This document shows, one piece after another, positions 23,431-26,996 of a stretch of DNA of 26,996 nt. The notes under the pieces were generated by a model that had not been told where the DNA came from, ran no database searches, and saw only the letters and a program-made list of their open reading frames with translations. The first letter of the stretch is position 1. The number at the start of each line of letters is the position of its first letter. This DNA is from Acholeplasmataceae bacterium (GTDB taxonomy: Bacteria; Bacillota; Negativicutes; Acidaminococcales; Acidaminococcaceae). Location of the stretch: positions 1 to 26,996 of the forward strand of contig JAAYIB010000003.1 of the NCBI GenBank assembly GCA_012744295.1. The letters are read 5' to 3'. The translations under genes and the position numbers were made by a program.

Positions 23431-24099
23431 ATGAAAAAAGGCTTATTGCATAAATTCTTACTGGCACCGTTATTGATGCTCCTGCTCTATATCGGCACGC
23501 TGTTCCCGCTTGCGGGCGAAGGAATCCGTTCCCTGCTGCATTTGCTGCCGGAGCTTTTCAATGCCGCGGCGAGCCTTCTCATAACCTTGCTGAACTCGGT
23601 GACGGCACTTGCCAATTCTTTTTTGTCTAATATTTCCCCGACGGCTGCGCATGGTTTTTCCTCGCTTGCGGGAACGGCCCTGCGGCTGCTTACGTATGTT
23701 TTTTCCGGTCTGTCCCAGCTTCTGACCGTTGGTGCCGACCTGCTTGCGAAGCTGCTTTTTGAAGTCTTCCGGCTCCTGGCTAAGTTTTGGGGCGTGATTG
23801 CCGCTTTCCTAATGCAGCTTCTTTCAATGCTGCTGCTTGTATTGCAGGCGATTTTAGCTTTTTTGGTCCTTCTCCTGCAAATGCTGCTTTATTTCTTGCA
23901 GCTTGCTCTTTCCACGCTTCTGAACGTGACGAACAAGCTTCTGACTTTTTTCCCGGCACTGAGGGAACTGTCCGACTACCTGCTGAACACATCCGGAGGC
24001 AGGCTGCTAAGAGAATTTTTCTCCCTGTTCGTCAAAAAGACGCACCGCCTGGAGGCAAAATTTGTCTGGCACAACTTTCTCGAAAAATTGAAGGAATGA
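23431..24099 (+). CDS. Leu-rich hydrophobic membrane protein, function unknown
   Basis: I do not recognise this 222-aa protein. It starts with a basic MKKGLLHK and a signal-like hydrophobic helix, then continues with long Leu-rich stretches (LLTYVFSGLSQLLTVGADLL, MQLLSMLLLVLQAILAFLVL) that look like several membrane or amphipathic helices. It ends with a charged tail (KKTHRLEAKFVWHNFLEKLK). AGGAGAG precedes the ATG, the promoter is good and codon use is like that of its neighbours, so it is a real gene. It is followed 13 nt later by the rrf2-family gene, so the two are probably co-transcribed. No motif, catalytic residue or Cys pair stands out. Confidence 0.75.
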   Translation: MKKGLLHKFLLAPLLMLLLYIGTLFPLAGEGIRSLLHLLPELFNAAASLLITLLNSVTALANSFLSNISPTAAHGFSSLAGTALRLLTYVFSGLSQLLTVGADLLAKLLFEVFRLLAKFWGVIAAFLMQLLSMLLLVLQAILAFLVLLLQMLLYFLQLALSTLLNVTNKLLTFFPALRELSDYLLNTSGGRLLREFFSLFVKKTHRLEAKFVWHNFLEKLKE

Positions 24100-24112
24100 G
24101 GAATGTGAAATT

Positions 24113-24550
24113 ATGAAAATATCCACGAAGGGGCGCTACGCCCTCCGGCTGATGCTTGACTTAGCCGTCAATCATACAGGCGAATACATAACAATCAAAA
24201 ACATCGCGAAGAGACAGGAAATCTCCGAAAAATATCTTGAACAGATAATTACCCATCTCAGCAGAGCCGGCCTTGTCAAAAGCGCACGCGGCGCACAGGG
24301 AGGATACATGCTCGCCAAACAGCCGCCCGAATATACTGTCGGAGAGATTCTGCGCGTCATGGAAGGAAGCCTTGCTCCCGTTGCCTGCCTCGACGAAAAT
24401 AGCGATGGCTGCGACCGTGCTGACGAATGTGCAACCCTTGAAGTCTGGCAGCGCCTGGAAAAGGCAATCAACGAGGTTGTGGACGGAATCACGCTTGCTG
24501 ACCTGGTCGAAAGCCAAAAGAAGAAAGCGCCCTTCAATTATGTCATCTGA
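24113..24550 (+). CDS. Rrf2 family transcriptional regulator (IscR/CymR-like)
   Basis: This is a winged-helix regulator of 145 aa. The N-terminal DNA-binding part is MKISTKGRYALRLMLDLA with ISEKYLEQIITHLSRAGLV and ARGAQGGYMLA, the classic Rrf2 signature. Three cysteines at 92, 100 and 106 (ACLDENSDGCDRADECATLE) correspond roughly to the IscR [2Fe-2S] ligands, so an iron-sulfur or redox sensor is likely. CymR of Bacillus, which controls cysteine genes, is in the same family but has no such set. The next gene is cysK, with an inverted repeat between them, so control of cysteine synthesis is a reasonable inference. Confidence 0.92.
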   Translation: MKISTKGRYALRLMLDLAVNHTGEYITIKNIAKRQEISEKYLEQIITHLSRAGLVKSARGAQGGYMLAKQPPEYTVGEILRVMEGSLAPVACLDENSDGCDRADECATLEVWQRLEKAINEVVDGITLADLVESQKKKAPFNYVI

Positions 24551-24575
24551 AATTTTCCTGTCCGGCAGCTTGTGC

Positions 24576-24604
24576 TTGACAGAATTTTTTTTTGCGGTTA
24601 AAAT
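24576..24604 (+). promoter_or_regulatory. Promoter of cysK
   Basis: Plus strand: TTGACA (24576-24581), 17-nt spacer, TAAAAT (24599-24604). The -35 is perfect and the -10 is 5 of 6. Confidence 0.85.
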
Positions 24605-24616
24605 AAATTTAAACGT

Positions 24617-24641
24617 AATTCATATTATTTCGATATGAATT
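24617..24641 (+). promoter_or_regulatory. Inverted repeat downstream of the cysK promoter, candidate Rrf2 operator
   Basis: AATTCATAT (24617-24625) and ATATGAATT (24633-24641) are perfect 9-bp arms with a 7-nt centre. They lie over or just after the expected transcript start, where a repressor would block. AT-rich dyads of this size are typical for Rrf2-family regulators. The link to the adjacent regulator is inference. Confidence 0.6.
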
Positions 24642-24668
24642 TGGTAATAAACGAAAAGAGGGAACGTT

Positions 24669-25601
24669 ATGACCGCTATCTATAAAAGCCTGACTGAATT
24701 AATCGGCAACACCCCATTGCTCGCTTTGACAAATTACAGCCGCCAATATTCACCGGAGGCGGTAATACTGGCAAAATTGGAATACTTCAACCCTGCGGGC
24801 AGTGTTAAGGACCGCGTGGCCAAGGCCTTGATTGAAGACGCCGAACAAAGGGGGCTCCTTAAATCCGGGTCCGTCATAATCGAACCGACCAGCGGCAATA
24901 CCGGTATCGGCCTTGCCTCCGTTGCTGCCGCGAAAGGCTACCGTATTATCTTAACCATGCCGGAAACCATGAGCCTCGAACGGCGCAACCTCTTAAAGGC
25001 TTACGGCGCCGAACTCGTGCTGACGGAAGGTGCCAGGGGTATGATTGGCGCTATCGCAAAAGCCGAAGAGCTGGCAGCTGAAATACCTCAATCCTTCTTG
25101 CCGGGTCAGTTCAGCAATCCGGCCAATCCTGCCATCCACAAAACCACAACCGGACCGGAAATCTGGCGCGATACGGCAGGCAGCGTTGACATTTTCGTTG
25201 CCGGCGTCGGTACGGGCGGAACAATCAGCGGAGTCGGCGCCTACTTGAAATCACTCAAGCCCGATGTTAAAATTATTGCCGTGGAGCCCTCGGACTCCCC
25301 CGTACTCTCCAAGGGAACGGCGGGACCGCACCGGATTCAAGGCATAGGCGCAGGTTTCGTACCGCAGACGCTCGACACTGCCGTTTATGACGAGGTTGTG
25401 GCCATAGACGCGGACAACGCGCTTGCAACAGTAAAGCTGCTGGCAAAAACCGAAGGACTTTTGGTCGGCATTTCCAGCGGCGCAGCTCTCTATGCCGCGA
25501 CTTGCATTGCGAAAAGGCCGGAAAACAAGGGTAAGACCATCGTGGCGCTTCTGCCCGATACCGGAGAGCGTTACCTATCCTCGCCGGGTTTCATTGACTA
25601 A
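24669..25601 (+). CDS. cysK: Cysteine synthase (O-acetylserine sulfhydrylase)
   Basis: This PLP enzyme makes cysteine from O-acetylserine and sulfide; it is 310 aa, normal length. The PLP lysine is in FNPAGSVKDRVAKAL (Lys47). The phosphate loop is EPTSGNTGIGLA (TSGNTG 74-79), the GTGGTISGVGAYLK loop binds cofactor phosphate, and EGLLVGISSGAAL ends the active site. AGAGGGAACGTT precedes ATG 24669. It is followed 23 nt later by the HD-domain gene. The sequence alone does not fully separate CysK from CysM-type sulfhydrylases, but the QFSNPANPAIH and GIGAGFVPQTLD segments favour CysK. Confidence 0.95.
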   Translation: MTAIYKSLTELIGNTPLLALTNYSRQYSPEAVILAKLEYFNPAGSVKDRVAKALIEDAEQRGLLKSGSVIIEPTSGNTGIGLASVAAAKGYRIILTMPETMSLERRNLLKAYGAELVLTEGARGMIGAIAKAEELAAEIPQSFLPGQFSNPANPAIHKTTTGPEIWRDTAGSVDIFVAGVGTGGTISGVGAYLKSLKPDVKIIAVEPSDSPVLSKGTAGPHRIQGIGAGFVPQTLDTAVYDEVVAIDADNALATVKLLAKTEGLLVGISSGAALYAATCIAKRPENKGKTIVALLPDTGERYLSSPGFID

Positions 25602-25624
25602 AAATACTGAAAGGGATTGAGGCC

Positions 25625-26227
25625 ATGACTGCTTTTACCCGTGAACAAGCCTGGGCTTTACTGACAAAATACAATAAGGAGCCTTTCCATTTGCGCCACG
25701 CCCTTACTGTCGAGGGCATTATGCGTTATTTCGCCCGTGAACTCGGTTACGGAGAGCAGCAGGAATTCTGGGCGAACGTCGGTCTGCTGCATGACCTTGA
25801 TTTCGAGCATTACCCCGAGCAGCACTGCGTCAAGGGACAGGAGTTAATGCGCGAGGCCGGAATCGACGAAGCAACCATTCGAGCTGCAGCCAGCCATGGC
25901 TACGGGCTTGCCGCCGACATCAAACCAGAGCACGAAATGGAAAAAGTGCTGTTCGCCTGTGACGAGCTTTCCGGGCTGATTGGCGCCTGTGCCTTGATGC
26001 GTCCCTCCAAAAGCGTTCAGGATTTGGAATTGAAGTCAGTCAAGAAGAAATACAAGGCGCTGAATTTTGCAGCCGGCTGTTCGCGCGAAGTCATTGAACG
26101 CGGAGCCGAGATGCTTGGCTGGAGCCTGGACGACCTGATTGCAAGGACAATTCTCGCGATGCGGCAAGACGAGGAAGCCGTCAATGAATTCTGTGCATCG
26201 CTGCCTGCTGCTGCAAAAGAAAGTTAA
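25625..26227 (+). CDS. HD-domain phosphohydrolase-like protein
   Basis: This soluble protein of 200 aa has an HD-type metal site: LRHALTVE (His25), GLLHDLDFEH (His56, Asp57, His62), ASHGYG and later FACDELSGL with the distal Asp. By family it would hydrolyse a phosphate ester or nucleotide; the substrate is unknown. The context is a likely cysK operon (23-nt gap, RBS AAAGGGATTGAGG). Close relatives are usually annotated as HDIG-domain proteins. I see no regulatory or transmembrane domain attached. Confidence 0.85.
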   Translation: MTAFTREQAWALLTKYNKEPFHLRHALTVEGIMRYFARELGYGEQQEFWANVGLLHDLDFEHYPEQHCVKGQELMREAGIDEATIRAAASHGYGLAADIKPEHEMEKVLFACDELSGLIGACALMRPSKSVQDLELKSVKKKYKALNFAAGCSREVIERGAEMLGWSLDDLIARTILAMRQDEEAVNEFCASLPAAAKES

Positions 26228-26252
26228 ATTGGCTTAAACCCAAAAATGTAAA

Positions 26253-26295
26253 AGCAAGCCGCCGCAAATAGTGAGACTATTTGCGGCGGCTTGCT
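26253..26295. terminator. Perfect 20-bp hairpin between convergent genes
   Basis: The arms 26253-26272 and 26276-26295 are perfectly complementary over 20 bp with a 3-nt GAG loop. On the minus strand it is followed by TTTACATTTTT, so it should terminate folD. On the plus strand it is followed by TGTATATT, a weaker tail, so it may also end the cysK operon. Confidence 0.85.
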
Positions 26296-26324
26296 GTATA
26301 TTAAAGTGCCAAACGCCTTCAGCC

Positions 26325-26996
26325 TTATAAGTTACGGCTCAGCATATCCATGACCATCATGTTGCTGACAACCCCTATTCCTCCCGGCACGGGCGTAAAC
26401 GCCGCGGCCTTGTCGGCAACAGCCTCGTCAACATCACCGAGCAGCCTGCCCCCCTCGGAGTTAATGCCGACGTCGATGACAACGACGCCTTGCTTCACCA
26501 TATCCGGCTTTACAAAAGCCGGAATGCCCACCGCTGCTACAATGATGTCTGCCTGGCGTAAAAACGAGGGCAGGTCTGCGGTGCGAGAGTGACAAACAGT
26601 AACAGTCGCATGCTCCTGCAGCAGCAAAAGAGCCACCGGCTTACCGACAACATTGCTGCGTCCCAAAACGACGACGTGCCTTCCTTTCAGCTCTATCCCG
26701 TAGTGGCGCAGCACGGCAAGACAGGCACGCGGAGTGCAGGGTGCCCAACGGCTGCGGCCGAGATAAAGCTCGCCGGCATTTAAAGGATTAAGGCAGTCGA
26801 CATCCTTTTCCGGCGCGATCAGCGCACCGATGACGTCGCCATTTAAATGCGGGGGCAACGGCATCATCAGCAGGATGCCCGTTACCGCGCTGTCCGCATT
26901 CAGACTTTTGATTGTTTCTTCTACTTCTTGCTGCGCCGCATTTCCGGCCAGCCCCACCGTCCGGACGGTAACGCCGAGCCCTTCGGCCGTCTTGCA
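26325..26996 (-). CDS. folD: Bifunctional methylenetetrahydrofolate dehydrogenase/cyclohydrolase, N-terminus outside window
   Basis: This is a cytosolic one-carbon enzyme that makes 10-formyl-THF from 5,10-methylene-THF in two steps. The open frame runs unbroken to the right edge, where it reads CKTAEGLGV, so roughly the first 50-60 residues with part of the active site (including the catalytic lysine region) are missing from view. Seen here: ILLMMPLPPHL, EKDVDCLNPLNAG (family form KDVDG; here Cys replaces Gly), PCTPRA, the NADP site VVVLGRSNVVGKPVA, and FTPVPGGIGVVSNMM at the end, where the more common form is PVPGGVGPMT. The call is secure. The two substitutions are mild departures. Confidence 0.93.
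   Translation of the reverse strand, partial: CKTAEGLGVTVRTVGLAGNAAQQEVEETIKSLNADSAVTGILLMMPLPPHLNGDVIGALIAPEKDVDCLNPLNAGELYLGRSRWAPCTPRACLAVLRHYGIELKGRHVVVLGRSNVVGKPVALLLLQEHATVTVCHSRTADLPSFLRQADIIVAAVGIPAFVKPDMVKQGVVVIDVGINSEGGRLLGDVDEAVADKAAAFTPVPGGIGVVSNMMVMDMLSRNL

Noticed and set aside
24554..24593. Weak terminator after the rrf2 gene (CTGTC ... GACAG then T run)
   Set aside because: It has only a 5-bp stem and the T run lies inside the cysK promoter spacer; it is more simply explained by the promoter.
1..26996. rRNA, tRNA, CRISPR array, insertion sequence or prophage genes
   Set aside because: I saw no tRNA/rRNA signature, spaced direct repeats, transposase, integrase or phage-like gene anywhere in the window.

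Overview
The window looks like chromosomal DNA from an anaerobic Firmicute, probably of the Negativicutes/Clostridia type. The reasons are an Enterococcus hirae-like V-type ATPase operon with an intact Na+ site in its rotor subunit, a T-box leader, an energy-coupling factor (ECF) transporter, an Rrf2 regulator next to cysK, a LarA-family enzyme, and AGGAGG ribosome binding sites. Most coding third positions are GC-rich. I see no rRNA, tRNA, insertion sequence, phage gene or CRISPR array. The taxonomic call is inference.

Left part (1-7165, all minus strand): the N-terminal 365 residues of a YnfM-like MFS transporter running off the left edge; an M20 amidohydrolase with its own promoter and terminator; and a six-gene arsenic-type operon. 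That operon runs arsR, a DUF2703-ArsC fusion, a COG0701 permease, a 79-aa CxxC thioredoxin-like protein, a membrane-anchored thioredoxin and a CcdA-like electron carrier. It starts at a promoter overlapped by a perfect 18-bp inverted repeat. A C_GCAxxG_C_C family redox-type protein lies just upstream.

Middle part (7278-19064, minus strand): a four-repeat membrane channel protein (TM_helix/CmpX type), a LarA-family enzyme, and a nine-subunit V-type ATPase operon in the E. hirae order H-I-K-E-C-F-A-B-D, with larA where E. hirae has ntpHJ. The operon is preceded by an extended -10 promoter and a roughly 480-nt leader. The leader contains a structured stretch and an intrinsic terminator 35-75 nt before the first gene, with a possible anti-terminator pairing. 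This riboswitch-like arrangement is the most interesting non-coding signal in the window.

Right part: murI (minus) with a strong terminator; a dedicated ECF cassette S-A-A-T (minus, three 4-nt overlaps) behind a T-box whose specifier reads UGG (Trp), so probably a tryptophan importer. From a back-to-back divergent promoter run a very Leu-rich membrane protein of unknown function and an Rrf2/IscR-like regulator (plus). Next come cysK, behind its own promoter and a 9-bp inverted repeat, and an HD-domain hydrolase. A convergent intergenic hairpin with a perfect 20-bp stem separates these from folD (minus, cut by the right edge).
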